In this document: positions 33,807 through 46,600 of the stretch, piece after piece | Layout: every line of letters begins with the position of its first letter | Position numbering within the stretch: position 1 is the stretch's first letter | Source: Ifrita kowaldi | Taxonomy: Eukaryota > Chordata > Aves > Passeriformes > Cinclosomatidae | Assembly: GCA_013398055.1 (NCBI GenBank) | Contig: VZRS01001510.1 | Coordinates: 124,001 to 188,000 of the forward strand | Reading direction: 5' to 3' | DNA length: 64,000 nt | The notes under the pieces: generated by a model | What the model was told of the DNA's origin: nothing | What the model saw: the letters and a program-made list of their open reading frames with translations, nothing else | The model's database searches: none | Position numbers and translations under genes: made by a program

Positions 33807-35849
33807 CCCCCCCCGAAGCAGTTAGAGGTGAAAACAGCTATTAAATTTAAATTAATTTCAAAGGGCATTAGGCAATGAAATGTTAGCGCTACCTCAGTAC
33901 ATTTGGAAAATAAGTAGGGAGTAATCAGGATGTTGCATTACAAACATTCCTGTGTCAGTATTGTACTATTTCTTTTACTTTTTTTTCCCCTGCAGGGACC
34001 ATTAAAAAATTTCAAATCTGAATTTCTATAAATTGTACAGTCTCATTAGTTTTCTACATTTATAAGTAAAAGCTAGTGTAATATGCAGCAATTTTGACAT
34101 CATACCAGGAAAATCATACAAATCATCATTAAAAATGGTCAAAGTATGACCTTTATTTACTCTAACCTGAGGAAGTTTTTCAGAAAGCTATAAGCCTTGA
34201 CAGGAAAGTAGAAAGAACAGCTGAGTAATTGACAGGATCTGTTTAATCCTATTTATCAATGATTTTGATGCCAGGACAATAGTTATGGTCTGCATTGTTA
34301 CGCAAGAAAAATGTTCCAACATACACAGTGTATTATGCAGTCTTTACATGTGATCAAGCATAAGAACAGACCTTTGGCTATGTTTGCCTTGCTCTCCACT
34401 TTTTCATTTTAATGGAGAGTAGTTTGTTTTTATAGATAATTTTGTTTAAGGCTAAGAGACGAGAAGTGGAAATGTTTTGCTCTGCGCTCTGTGCACTCTG
34501 TAGTTTGGAAAATGGATTTGCTCCATTGGAAGGAGCGCCTTCAAGTAGAGGCAGGGCACCTTATGCCAGGATTACTGTAGCCAGGCACAGGGTGTTTGAC
34601 TGTAGTACAGGGGAAAACCCATGGAGGGGCCTGGCAGCAGCGTGCAAGACCCAGCACACCCGAACTGTTCCTGCTGGCCGTGCAAGCGTCTCCCTCTGTG
34701 AATCAATGAGCCCCACTTGCCATTTTACATGAGGATTTTGGTTTTGAAAATTCCAGTTAATGTCAGTTAAAGTCTATGCTACTTAACAAAAAAAAAAAAA
34801 TTAATAATAGTAAGAGACCTGTTGTGAATCCACCAGTGTACAGGTGAAAGCACTTGAGGGTCTGCACACTCAGGCTTGCCCTTCTGTGAGGGATAGGACC
34901 TTTCGCTGTCTTTTCCCCTAATCTTTAGTCCTCAGACTCTTTTACAGGCAGTAAGACTTGAGGGCCTCACTCTGGATGTTCCCATATTGAAGCCCGTCTT
35001 GCCATCTCTCTGTTATACTGGGGTTTCTGATCCTGTTTTCTCAACCAATGGGGAATAGCAGCCCCGTTGATGGCTGGGATGGCCATCCCTGGCAGAGACT
35101 TGGCACTGCTGGCCACCAGCTATGCCCCCATAGTGGGAATCTCCACAGTGTGAGCTCTTGGTGTGTCACCCCTTTTCGTCTGCATGCCATTTGCCTTCTC
35201 TCGGTACAGCCTTGATGACCAGCCTGGTCCCTGCCAGGCATCCCTGCAGCCTCAGCCCTGCCTATTGCTTTTAAAGCCTGTTCAGCTCATTCTAATGCAT
35301 TCACTCATTCCTCCAGTGGCCCCACAGCGTGTGTACCTAAATCCTCCAGATGAACCACTGCTGTGATAATACTCCTGTAAGTCACTGGAAAGGGCTATTG
35401 ACAGCAAAGGTAGAGTAAAGGTATGACTGAGCATGAGCATGTTAAACAAATAGAAGAGCATCCAGCAGTGACTGAGTGGGTGCTCTCTGCTACTTCCAGC
35501 CAATTGAATTAACTAGCTAAATGGATTTGAGAGATTCATCCCTTGTCCTGCAGGCTCCATCCTTCCTGGCAAGCATCTTGAGACCAATGACAATCGTTTG
35601 CATCGTAGTATTCAGTCTCTTTGATGGAAAGCTCTGATCTGTGCCTGGTTTCTGTGGCTGAGCATGAGGCTGGATGGGATCTCACACAGGATCACCTGGG
35701 CTGTTTGCCTGCTTTCAGGGAGAATGAAGCCCACCTTTCCTCATCTCCACATGGGTTTGTCTCAGCCACTCCCATGGCTTCTTGTGACACCATTACATGC
35801 AATACCTGTAGATAACCTGCTGCCTGGCTGACTGGCCTTGTGTTAGAAA
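33807..35849. other. No gene recognised; GC-richer stretches
   Basis: Part of this stretch (34440-34740) has more CpG than its surroundings and a 96-codon open frame with no recognisable domain. 34860-35830 is also GC-richer but shows no gene. An A13-type run lies near 34788-34800. Confidence 0.5.
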
Positions 35850-36450
35850 GCTTTTCTCCACAACTGCATACTAAGTCTTGTCTTCTGCATGATGAACATG
35901 GAGAGCAATTAGTTATCATCCTCTTCTCATAACAAACTTTTACATATTTTAAATATGTTATCATGTCTTCCCTTAGTCTTCACTCTTTCTAGACTAAACA
36001 ATCTGTTTCTTTCAACCTTCCATTCTTCTACATGTGTTATCAATTTTTTGTGGCTTTTACCTGGACTCCCTCCAACTGTCTGTATCCTTCAACAGCCCAG
36101 TAGGCAGAGCTGGATACAGTAATGCAGTCAGGGCCTTGCCTCTGCTGGTAGAGGAAAAATAATTGCTCGATTAACTTACAGTACGACTACGTATCAGGCT
36201 GCCTTTTTCTGCAAGTGGATAGCGTCCTGATTTAGGGTTTGCCTGTAGACCACTGTAACTCCCTTGCAGATCTTTCTGTAGTAATTTGCCTTTCTCTTTG
36301 TGGATCTAATACATTAATTTCAGAACATTTATTCAAATTACTGCAATTATGGTGATTTCTAATCCAATCTTGTAAACTGCTTGCAACCTCACCCAGTTTA
36401 ATATAGCATATCAGATGTAACAAATCTCCTTTATCACCCAAGTATGAGAT
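35850..36450 (-). mobile_element. Ancient CR1 LINE fragment
   Basis: Heavily diverged but recognisable on the minus strand. The + strand contains TGTTATCATGTCTTCCCTTA, TCTAGACTAAACAATCTGTT, TCTTTCAACCTTCC, CTGGACTCCCTCCAACTGTC and further on CTTGCAACCTCACCCAGTTT, in the order expected of a CR1 ORF2 C-terminal half. The minus frame at 36232-36456 includes LGEVASSLQDWI, matching the stretch after the RT catalytic motif. It is much older than the 41-43 kb copy and lacks a clear 3' tail. Confidence 0.75.
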
Positions 36451-39400
36451 TGTCAAATATACAAGGCATCACTATTACAACTCACTTGTTTTGAGAAACC
36501 TCATGAAACCTTTGTCTGATTAATAACATGCAGAATTTATGTTGTAGGTTGTAGTCAGACCTTCCTCTGCCTGTCACTGTGCCAGCATATGATGGCCTGA
36601 GGTCACTGACATTTCAGCCACCAAAGGCAGTGGTCAGGTGCTAAATTGATCTCTGCAGAGCTACAGGTGATGGCAGCAGTATTCTCACATGCAAAGTTTA
36701 TTTTGAACTAGCAAGATTGTTCAATGCTGCATTTCTTTTTCTAACACATTTTCAGGATTTTTCTTATATTTCTCTGTCTTTCTTTTCCCTGAATGTTTGC
36801 ATGGTGAATTCCTTGCAGTTCTCCCAGCATGTGTACTTACCAGTACCTCTTAAATTACTCCTTTGGGGCTCTAAGGTAACTAATTATCTCCTGGTATAGC
36901 ATACTGATCATTTACTCTGCACTGGGTTAATTTGCTGCTGTGCTTTAGTGCTGCCCTTCTGTAAACTAGTCCTCTCTTTTGAACTCTTTCCCCCTCTGGA
37001 TTGCCTTTGCCTGGGGGCGTCCTTGGTAAGTCTCTGGAGCTGGCTGTGGCTGCATTCCCTGTGGTTCTCTGGCACTGGTCTGCTCTTTCCTTCCTAGGAA
37101 TCCTGAAATCTCTCATTTTATAATCACTTTGGTTTGATTTCCTTTTCATCACTAAATTCTAAAAAGTTCTACAAAACTAAAGTTAAAACTAGAACACCCT
37201 CCAATGTCTTTTATGGCCTGCCAAATTACTTCTTCAGCAAATACTTGAGTATCTTTTTCTCCAGGAGAAATGAAAGAGACGTTTTAATACCAAACTTCGT
37301 CCATATTCTAATTTGAAAGTCTTTTGAATTTTTGTATGCTCCCATGGGGGAGTTCTTTAATCCAGGAAGCCAACAGAAGACTGTTTCAAAGGTTGTCTTC
37401 ACTCCTTGAAGTAGCTGGGGGAATATTTTTATGACCTACTAATCTAATCCTTTCTGCAAAGCAATTGCAGCTGAAAAACACAGCCTGACCTCAGAAGCTG
37501 AACATTGTTTTAAAACGTACTCTGCAGCTTTTTAAAACACATCTGGAAGATACTTCCTGAAGAAACTACAGGGGATTCTGTGCCTCATCAGTATAATGGC
37601 AACCACAAAGTGATGAGATAGAACTAGCTGTTATATTGTGATATACATATGTGTATCTATATATCTATATATATCTATCTCACAAGACCCTGGGGACAGG
37701 TCGTCACTCTGCAGCATGATACATATAATCTCTCCTGAGCAGTGAACAGAGCAGAGCAGAACAAGACTGGCAGGGACTTCTACAACATATATAAATATAA
37801 AAAAGAGGTGAACAAGATAAGTCTTATATTGGTACAACACCCAAAGAGAGCATTGGTCTCGGAGCGAAGACTTTATGGTTGATCTGTCTCTTATTGGGCA
37901 GATTGAAACCCTACATCTGCAGCCCTTTTTTCCTTTAGGGAAGGATCTCTGTGGTTCAGCTATTTGATCATGTCTCTTATTTTCTTTGTGTAAAAAATAT
38001 TCTGTAATAGTTATTTCAGACCTCTGTAAATGGATGACAAATAGCCACATTTTAGTTAAACCAGAACGTCCTTTAAAACCATTTCTTGCCCTGCTTTTAG
38101 TGCTATGTCAGTAGCTATGTGGGTAACAGCAGCATTTTTCTTTCTTCGGAGGTTCCAAATATTAGAAATACTTTGGGGGAGTGATTTTGGGTTCCATTTG
38201 TATTCATTCAGGTAGGTTATATATCATGGGTGTTATATAATGCCTGTAATTTAAGAGTCCACAATGAAAACAAAACATTTATTATATTCTGAGGCATTTC
38301 CAGGAAGTGAATAACTATGATTAACTGAATAGGCCATTAACTACCACTATTACTGCTCAAATGCAGCTGCAATAGCATTTATTTAGTGTTAAAAATATTT
38401 GGCAGCACTGCACTTGCAGAAAAAAAAAAAAACAACAAAACTTTACATTTGGAAACTCTTCTACATTCCTAGGAATCTCCAAAGAAATGGTATTTAAAGG
38501 CACCAGACTCAATTTTCCTAGGCTGTAACTGTACAAGAAATATAGTAAGTATATAATTTAGGTGAATATTGCATTTTAACAATCTTATACCAACATATGT
38601 AGGAACTCAATAATCAAAGTAGCTGTGGGCATGAAATTTTCTATGGATTGATTAAGCCTTCTCACTCAATTATCTCCATTTTATTGCACGTATTCACTTC
38701 TGGTCAGATGTATTTGTTCTCTGCAGTACATACATTTTCCCATGTATTTGGATCACTGAAGAAATATATTCTGCAGTTAGAGAAAAAAAATACATACTTG
38801 TTCATTTTATAACAGCAGATTACTAATGAAATAATGATAGCAAGGTTTTCCTGTTAGTGATATGAGCCAAAGAACTCAGCCTAACAGATACTAAGTTACT
38901 TACCATATTTTACTTATGGGGTTTTTTTAATACTGTCCTGGCATTGAAATAGATTGTTCTTTTTAGTATATCTTAAAAACCTTCTATTGCAATACCTTCT
39001 ATGGGAATGCCTGCTGAAAGCTTTACTTACAGTGAAAGAATTTTCCTTTGTGATGAACTTTTGTTCAAAACAAGAAACAGAATATTTCTTCAAGATAGCA
39101 TTAAAGATCTTCGGATTACTTTTTAATTTAATATTCTTGGCAGCTGAATCTGATCAGAAACCAACTATCCTCTGAGGTTTCTCTATCTTCTCTGCCTCAA
39201 ACAACTTGCTAATGTATTTCATGATTTCTCTAATGTCAGATCTCTTCAAAAATGGTGGTTACAGTAAGAAGATATTATAGTAATTTGCAAGAATATTTCT
39301 GGTTTAAATCCTTCAGTGAAGAGGAATTATATGCATTTGGCTGTGTTGCTCTCTGGAGATCCTTGGCATCCAGAGCAGGCTGCATTCCCCAGCTGACTGG

Positions 39401-41167
39401 ATCTGATGGATAACTCTCTGTAGGCTGGGTGGTCTGTGGTGGAGCTGAGGAGCAGCCTCTAGCTCTAGTGATTGTCTTTTTTTAAAAAAATACTGTCTCT
39501 TCACAACTGAAGTTGAAATTTTTTCCCCCATTTCTTGGAAAAAATAGTGTCTATTGACAACAGTACTCTTGAAAAAACCAAAAATTTTGAAGGGCCTAAT
39601 ATTGAATGCTTGATAACTCTGAAACTTCACAAAATTTTAGAAGTGGACATGTGCAAAAGAGAGAATTTAAAAAGCAGAAGTATCAAGAGAATGCAACTAC
39701 CAGTGTTTAAAAACAGATCAGTTTTTCTCAGAGCTAATGGAGAAGAATAATGGTGATGGAGATATTTCTTGATATGGAGAGTGCCTGGGTCTGTAGTTCA
39801 GAAAAGAAAGATGGGATCAGTAGCTGGTAAAATAATAAGTTTTTGCTGATTATGATAATTATTTATACAGAGCTATTTCCATTGTCTTTTGTTAAGAAGG
39901 ACAATTTTTTTTTAAGAGACAGATTTAAGCACGCCAAAATGTCTAAAATGTAATATGAGAGGATGCAAAAAGAAAACAAAAATCTGTTTAACAGTTCATC
40001 CAGTTAACCCCCCAGGATGGATTTAATAGTCATTGGGAGACCATAGCTGGCATCATAGCAGCCTGTAGTCTTCAACAGGAAGAGCCTTGGCAGTGCTCTG
40101 GAGCTCTGTCGTCCCATAATGATTATCTGAGGCATTTTTTATATGTTGTGGCATTTGATTGGAATAACTGAAGTGAATGAGCAGTAACACCAATGTAGAT
40201 TGAATCAATGTTTTTAGAATTTGCAGAGAGGCAGCTGACTAGAAAATGGAGTTAATGATCTGAAGCGAAATGACCTACAGGAAGATTATCTTCTGCTTAT
40301 TTAATGCTGGACTGATCTACCATCAATACAGAGACATTTATAGAATAACAAGAGTATGGAAGTAAGAAGCATTCTGTTTATATAATTTATAAATTCTAAT
40401 TAAGTTGCCAAAATATTTTTAGTGCCAGGCCCAACAAGACAGAATCAGAGCGGAATTACTGACTTTCTGATCAATAGCAGCTGAGGTCACAGAGAAACCA
40501 CAAGTAATGACAAATCATAACTTGGACCTAAAATAGGATTATTTAAGTCATTAATTAAAGCTAAGTGTAAACTATTGCATTTAAATTATATTTTCAAGCA
40601 ATTTTTAGGATCTTTAAGAGAAGCTTCATGTTGTAAGGTTCACCTGTCCTGGCTATTCATGCATTTCTAATTCACCAGGGACATAATTCCTGCACTGCAG
40701 CAATTGGAAACAGTAATTCCACTGTAAATTGAGAACTTTGAAGGGCATGTGGAAAGCAGGCTAATGGTCTCTGTTGCATGGCTAAGCCCGGGCAGAAGAC
40801 ACAATTGTTAGACAGCAGAGGGGACACAGGAAACACATTCATTCTGCAGATTGACAAAACCCTAGCAGGCAATTGCAGATGGGTGGGTACCTTTCATCCA
40901 AAGGGCATGCTGCAAGATCGGGATAAAATTTAGTTGTACAAATATGAAGTCAAGCATTCAATGAAATAAGTACAGTTTCTACAATTACTTTTTGGAGACA
41001 GCAAAGCAAGGGAAGAAAAAAAAAGTGTGTTTCTTAGTTATGAGATATTTCTGAGCCATTGGTGCAGTTGTGTAAAAAAAAAAAAAAAAAAAGTGAAATG
41101 CTATCTTAGGACATATCAAGCAAGGTAACTCCAGCAGAGAAAGTGAAGTTATTGGTGTCTTTATAAT
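36451..41167. other. No gene recognised; microsatellite and A-run
   Basis: AT-rich sequence. It contains a TATC/TATA microsatellite (37653-37680) and a pure A19 run at 41074-41092 just before the CR1 copy. No coding exon was recognised; open frames do not exceed 139 codons and have no domain. Confidence 0.6.
37653..37680. repeat. Imperfect TATC/TATA microsatellite
   Basis: 28 bp of alternating TATCTATA-type units flanked by ATACATATG and CACAAG. Likely length-variable. Confidence 0.85.
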
Positions 41168-42721
41168 AGAATCATAGAATCCCTTAAGTTGGAAAAAGAC
41201 CTTTAAGTTCATGAAGTCCAACCATTAACCCAGCACTGCCAAGTCCACCACTAAACTATGTCCCTAAGGATCAGTTCTACATGTCTTTTAAATACCTCCA
41301 GGGATGAGGACTCAACCACTTCACTGGAAAGCCTGTTCCAGTGCTTGATAACCCTTTTCATGAAGAAAATTTTCCTAAGATCTAATCTAAACCTTCCCTG
41401 GTACAACTTGAGGCCATTTCTGTCCGTCCTGTTGCTTGTTACTTGTGAGCCGAGACTCATCCCACCTTGCTACAACCTCCTTTCAATGAGTTTTTGAGAA
41501 TGATGAGGTCCCCTCTGGGCCTCCTTTTCTCCAGGCTAAACACCTCCAGCTCCCTCAGCCACTCTTCACAGGACTTGTGCTCCAGACCCTTCACCAGCTC
41601 TGTTGCCCTTCTCTGGACATGCTCCATCACCTCAGTGTATTTCTTACAGTGAGGGACCCAAAACTGAATACAGGACTTGAGGTGTGGCCTCCCCAGTGGC
41701 AAGTACAGGAGGGGACAATCCCTGCCCTGGTCCTGCTGGCCACACTGTTGCTGATACAGGCCAGGATGCCACTGGCCTTCTTGGCCACCTGGGCACAGCT
41801 GGCTCATGTTCAGCTGCTGGTGACCAGCACCCCAGGTCCTTTTCCCCTGGGCCACTTCCCAGCCACTCTGCCCCAGCCGTAGCACTGCTTGGGGTTGTTG
41901 TGACCTAAGTGCAAGATGTGACACTTAGCTTTGCTGAACCTCTTACTACTAGCCTCAGCCCATCGATCCAGCCTCTCCAGATCCCTCTGGAGAGCCTTCC
42001 TGCCCTTCAGCAGATCAACGTTCCCACCAAGCCTGGTGTCATGTACAAACTGACTGAGGATGCACTTGATCCCCTCCTTCAGAGCATCAATAAAGGTATT
42101 AGACAGGAGTGGCTCCAACACTTAGCCCTGGGGAGCCCCCTTGTGACGGGCCACCAGCTGGATGAACTCCATTCACTACCACTCTGGGCCCAGCCATCCA
42201 GCCAGTTCTTAACCCAGTGAACAGTGCAAGAACTCCTGCCCAAGCCAGGAGCAGCCAGTTTCTCCAGGAGAATGCTGTGGGAAATGGTGTCAAAGTCCAG
42301 GTAGACAATATGCACATACTTTCCCTCATCCACTAAGCAGGGCATCTTGTCATGGAAGGAGATCCAACTGGTCAAGCAAGACCTGCCTTTCCCGAAGCCA
42401 CAGTGGCTGGGCCTAGTCCCCTGGTTGTCCTGTATATGCCATATCATGGCACTCAAGATGACCTGGTCCATGACCTGCCCTAGGACCAAGGTCAGGCTGA
42501 CAAGCCTCTAGGTCCCTGGATTCTCTGTTGGACCCTTCTTGTAGACAGGCATCACATTTGCCAACTTCCAACCATCTGAGACCTCACTGGTAAACCAGAA
42601 CTGGTGACAAATGATGGAAAGTGGCTTGATGAGCACTTCTGCCCGCTCTTTCAGTATCCTCGAATGGATCCCATCCAGCCCATAGACTTGAGTCTGTCTA
42701 AGTGGCGTAGCAGGTCACTAN

Positions 42722-42854
42722 GCTATCTTAGGACATATCAAGCAAGGTAACTCCAGCAGAGAAAGTGAAGTTATTGGTGTCTTTATAATAGAATCATAGA
42801 ATCCCTTAAGTTGGAAAAAGACCTTTAAGTTCATGAAGTCCAACCATTAACCCA
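42722..42854 (+). repeat. N-bounded copy of 41100-41232 (probable assembly artefact)
   Basis: 133 bp between single Ns at 42721 and 42855, identical as far as I can read to 41100-41232. It includes 68 bp of unique sequence outside the CR1, so it comes from that locus and not from another CR1 copy. Without the block the CR1 sequence continues directly. Confidence 0.9.
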
Positions 42855-43342
42855 NAACAATTTCCCCTTGGATTACAGAGGCTTCATTCTGCTCCCTATC
42901 CCTGTCTCGCAGCTCAGGAGTCTGGGTTGCCCAAGAACCACTGGTCTTTCTATTAAAGACTGAGGCAAAGAAGACATTAAGAACCTCAGCCTTTTCCTCA
43001 TACTTTGTTGCTATGTTTCACCCCACATCCAGTAAAAGATGGAGTTTCTCCTTAAGAAGCATTTTTCATTGTCTTTTATAGCTCCAGTCAGATTAAGTTC
43101 TAGTTGGATTTGGGCCCTTCTAACTTTTCCCCTGCATAGTCTCACAAGATCCCTGTAGTGATTTGGAATTCTCTGATGCTTCTACTAAGGGTTATAAACT
43201 TTTTCTTTTCTTCTGAATTCCAGCCAAAGCTCTCTGTTCAGCCAAGCTGGTCTTCTTCCCTGACAGTTCATCTTTTGACATGTGGGGATGGCCCGCTCCT
43301 GCACCTTTAAGATTTCTTTCTTGAAGAATGTCCGTCCTTCCT

Positions 43343-43682
43343 GAATTCCTTTGCCCTTCACAACTGCCTTCCAAGGGACTCTGTCAACCAGTCTCCTAAA
43401 CAGAACTGTGTANTTTTTGAGAATGATGAGGTCCCCTCTGGGCCTCCTTTTCTCCAGGCTAAACACCTCCAGCTCCCTCAGCCACTCTTCACAGGACTTG
43501 TGCTCCAGACCCTTCACCAGCTCTGTTGCCCTTCTCTGGACATGCTCCATCACCTCAGTGTATTTCTTACAGTGAGGGACCCAAAACTGAATACAGGACT
43601 TGAGGTGTGGCNGAATTCCTTTGCCCTTCACAACTGCCTTCCAAGGGACTCTGTCAACCAGTCTCCTAAACAGAACTGTGTA
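43343..43682 (+). repeat. N-bounded copy of 41491-41688 plus flanking 70-bp direct duplication (probable assembly artefact)
   Basis: 198 bp (43414-43611) between Ns at 43413 and 43612 repeats 41491-41688. On both sides stands the same 70-bp sequence (43343-43412 and 43613-43682, from GAATTCCTTTGCCC to AACTGTGTA). This is the pattern of two contig ends overlapping and being joined with a filler taken from elsewhere. Confidence 0.9.
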
Positions 43683-46600
43683 GGATAAAGTCTCATCACC
43701 ATGTTCCAGTAAGTTTAGATCAAAATGGAAGACACTCAGAGGAAGCTAGGGAAATAACAGGAAAGCCAAGAGGCAAGAGGATGCTAACAGATGTTGACTT
43801 AACCTAATAAATCAAAACGTGGGAAAGAGACTGTGAACACAGTCTCTCTAACCACTTCCAAGTACTGCACCCCCATAAAAGATAAAATATCCTTATTGTA
43901 AACACAAACCTCAGGGTTATAAATTGTTCATGAAAATGTAGGCTTCAAATTAGGAAAAAAATATTCTAGTCATCAGAGCAATGAACTTCTGGAATAGTAA
44001 GCAAAAAGATGTTAAAAAGTAAAAAAAAAAAAAGGATAGAGCTTGGCCAGTTAATGCAGTTAATGGAAAGGAATAGGAGAGGCCTGCATGCAACCTTTCT
44101 GTATCCTATTCCCCTGTTTTGTACCTCTCCTATTCCACATAGTAAAGGGCTATGGACTGCTTTGCATGCTCCAGAGTTTGCTGTCAGGAACCAGATGCTT
44201 ATAGGTATTCAGTAAAAAATGAAGAGACTTCAGTTGTGAGAGAGAAGAAAAATCCTGGGGGTTTGGGTTGTCTCAGGATTGCCACAAGCCATCAGTGTGT
44301 TGCAGCTCTGACAAACACCCAGAGAGGTTTAAGTGCTTCAAGTCCATTTCAAGATAAGGATACTGATTTGGGTTTCAGCTTGCTTCCTCCATGCTGCTGG
44401 AAGCCCAACCAGGAGTTAATACTTTGAGACAGTACAGAGAGCTGCTATGTCTGACTGGCAAAAATTTGTTAACCAATTCCAGCTGTTATTCAGTGATTGT
44501 GCAATGGCTTTTTATTTGCTTTGTCCCAGCATGCCCATGTATAGGAACACACCAGCCACACAACTGGGAGGCAGTGACAGCAAACCTACCTCTTGGATGA
44601 GAGAGGTGCTGTGCTGAGCGTTCTCTTCCTGCTGGCTCATGGCCTGGCTAAATAGCACTTTGGGACAAATTCCATTCTCTGGAACCCTGGCAGCAAACAG
44701 CTCCCTGAATCAATTGCAGGCACCTGTAGGCTGACCCATATCCTGCAAGCTGAAGAGTTTAAGGCTTCTCCTGCAGGACTGATGCAGCGTGGCTGCAGTC
44801 ACACTGTCGGCTTCCAGCTCTCCCATGGAACGTGTGGCTGTGGTGGGGATGCTGTCACCATTCCTGCCAGCTTTCGGCACCACCCCACCCTGAGCTTGTC
44901 CTCACAGCTTCACAGCTTCAGTGCATACCAAAAGGGTTCTCTTGAACTGCCCCTGCTGTGTTTATGGATGTGCCTTTGCCTTGAAGCAAACCAGAAGCAT
45001 TCCCGCAGTCAAGCTCAGCTGAGGAGAGATTAAGGCTGTTCTTCATTAACACCTTGAGGTGTTGTTTGCAGTTTCCAGCTCACACCGTCTGCCATTCCGT
45101 AGCCACACCAATGAGCACTGTTAGGCTTGAATGTAGATGAAGTGTTCTAGCAAGTATGTCAAGAGTTGGCTCATGACCAAGTTTCGGTCATGTAAGTGTG
45201 TAGACATACCCCCAAACAAACTTAAATCTTTCTCTCCATTGTGGCAAGGCAGAGCAGGATAACTGCGTCAGCCAGAAAAGCTGGAAGACAGTATGTTTGG
45301 ATGTTTCTTGTCATACAAATGCCAAATATTCAAAAATTGTGCCTTCCAAGATTATGAGACTGGCTTTAAAATAGTGTAATCCTAAGGCTCTAGAAATCCC
45401 TTTTGTCTTCTGCTTTTCTCAGAGTCTTCTGAGCCTATCAGCACCTAAAAATCACATTTTCCACCTTTACTTTGCATCTATGAGAATACAAAAATGAACT
45501 AAAATATAAAAACTCTTATTCATACATGAACAACTCTCTTCAGAAGGAGGTGCTTTACAGAAAAACATCACATCGTGGAGCTCACAAGACGCTCTCTGGA
45601 GCTGATAACACTAGATTTGATAAAGCCAGGGACTGAAGTGGCCAAAGTTTGCACAGCTGCAAGAATGATATAGTTCAGATTATGGAATTCTTGCTGACAG
45701 AAGATACATACAGAGTGAAAAACAGCAGATATAGATTACCTGAAAGGAAGGGAAGAAAGTAAAAAGGTCAGAGGGGACAGCAGTTGTTGTCTTGTGCAGT
45801 GCAGTACAAGCATTTTCAGTCACAGACCAGGGAAACTGCTTCAAGGCTGTCAAATTCTTCCTTCAGCCCAGACTCACCCACTCCCATAAAAAGTTACTTG
45901 ATCCCAGCCTGTATTTTGGAGGACTGGCAACTGGATTATCACTTGGTACCCTAATCAGGTCTTACCTACAGCATGCAGTGTGCCACTGGAGTGTTCATTT
46001 CTAACTAATACCACATACACCACCTTATTCAGTGCAGAAAAGCTTTGAAAGTTCTTCAGATTTTTAAATTGTGTTACATAGGATTTTTTTCTAATGGTTT
46101 TTAATTGTTTTAAATGATACACTGCTTGTGTTTAAACTATATGCTACTTTTTAAAACAGTTTTGTGTGGTTGTTAAACTAGCAGATTCTTTTTAATTTAA
46201 AAATACACTTCTAAATAAATCCTCTAAAAGTTTAGAGACTTTGTTATCCATTGTAATTAAGTATAGTTTAAATTAAGCACATTGTAACTTCCCTTTAGTC
46301 TTATATCCCCAATGACTTTATGATATCAAGACTCAGATATATTCTAATACTTAATATTTGCCTTTAAATCTGTTTAAAAAATTAAATATAAGGATCTTTT
46401 TTATACAGATATGGAAATAATATAGCAGTTCAGATATTGAACATCACTGGAATTTTTTCCCCCAAGACCCCTTAGGCTGAGTCATAGAAAACACCCTCAT
46501 AATTTTCAAATTTCCTACTGCCTCCTCATGTATGACAGCACAATATATAAAACATCATATGATGTTCCAAGTGCTATTATTATCTTGATAGAGGCTTCTC

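Larger units (their letters stand above)
41168..43682 (-). mobile_element. Long CR1 LINE copy (about 2.1 kb of element), decayed and misassembled
   Basis: On the minus strand this runs from the linker before the reverse transcriptase, through the RT domain, to the ORF2 C-terminus and 3' end (TAGAATCATAGAAT on the + strand at 41168). Seen in minus-strand frames: PAWLNRELWLEFRRK (linker), GRSCLTSWISFHDK and VYLDFDTISHSI (RT; the usual SKAF residues are missing), FVHDTRLGG where the catalytic (Y/F)ADD motif should be, LERLDRWAE, KRRPRGDLI, and HWNRLSSEVVESSSLE near the end. Stops, frameshifts and the altered catalytic motif make it inactive. Two N-bounded blocks (42721-42855 and 43413-43612) and a 70-bp duplicate interrupt it. 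The left part, with the endonuclease, is absent. Confidence 0.92.

Noticed and set aside
41457..42489. Several open frames of 70-155 codons on both strands
   Set aside because: Fragments or shadows of CR1 ORF2, not host genes. The reading frame is broken several times.
42721..43682. Real tandem or segmental duplications inside the CR1
   Set aside because: Blocks are bounded by exactly one N each, copy unique flank, and interrupt an otherwise continuous CR1. Assembly error is simpler.
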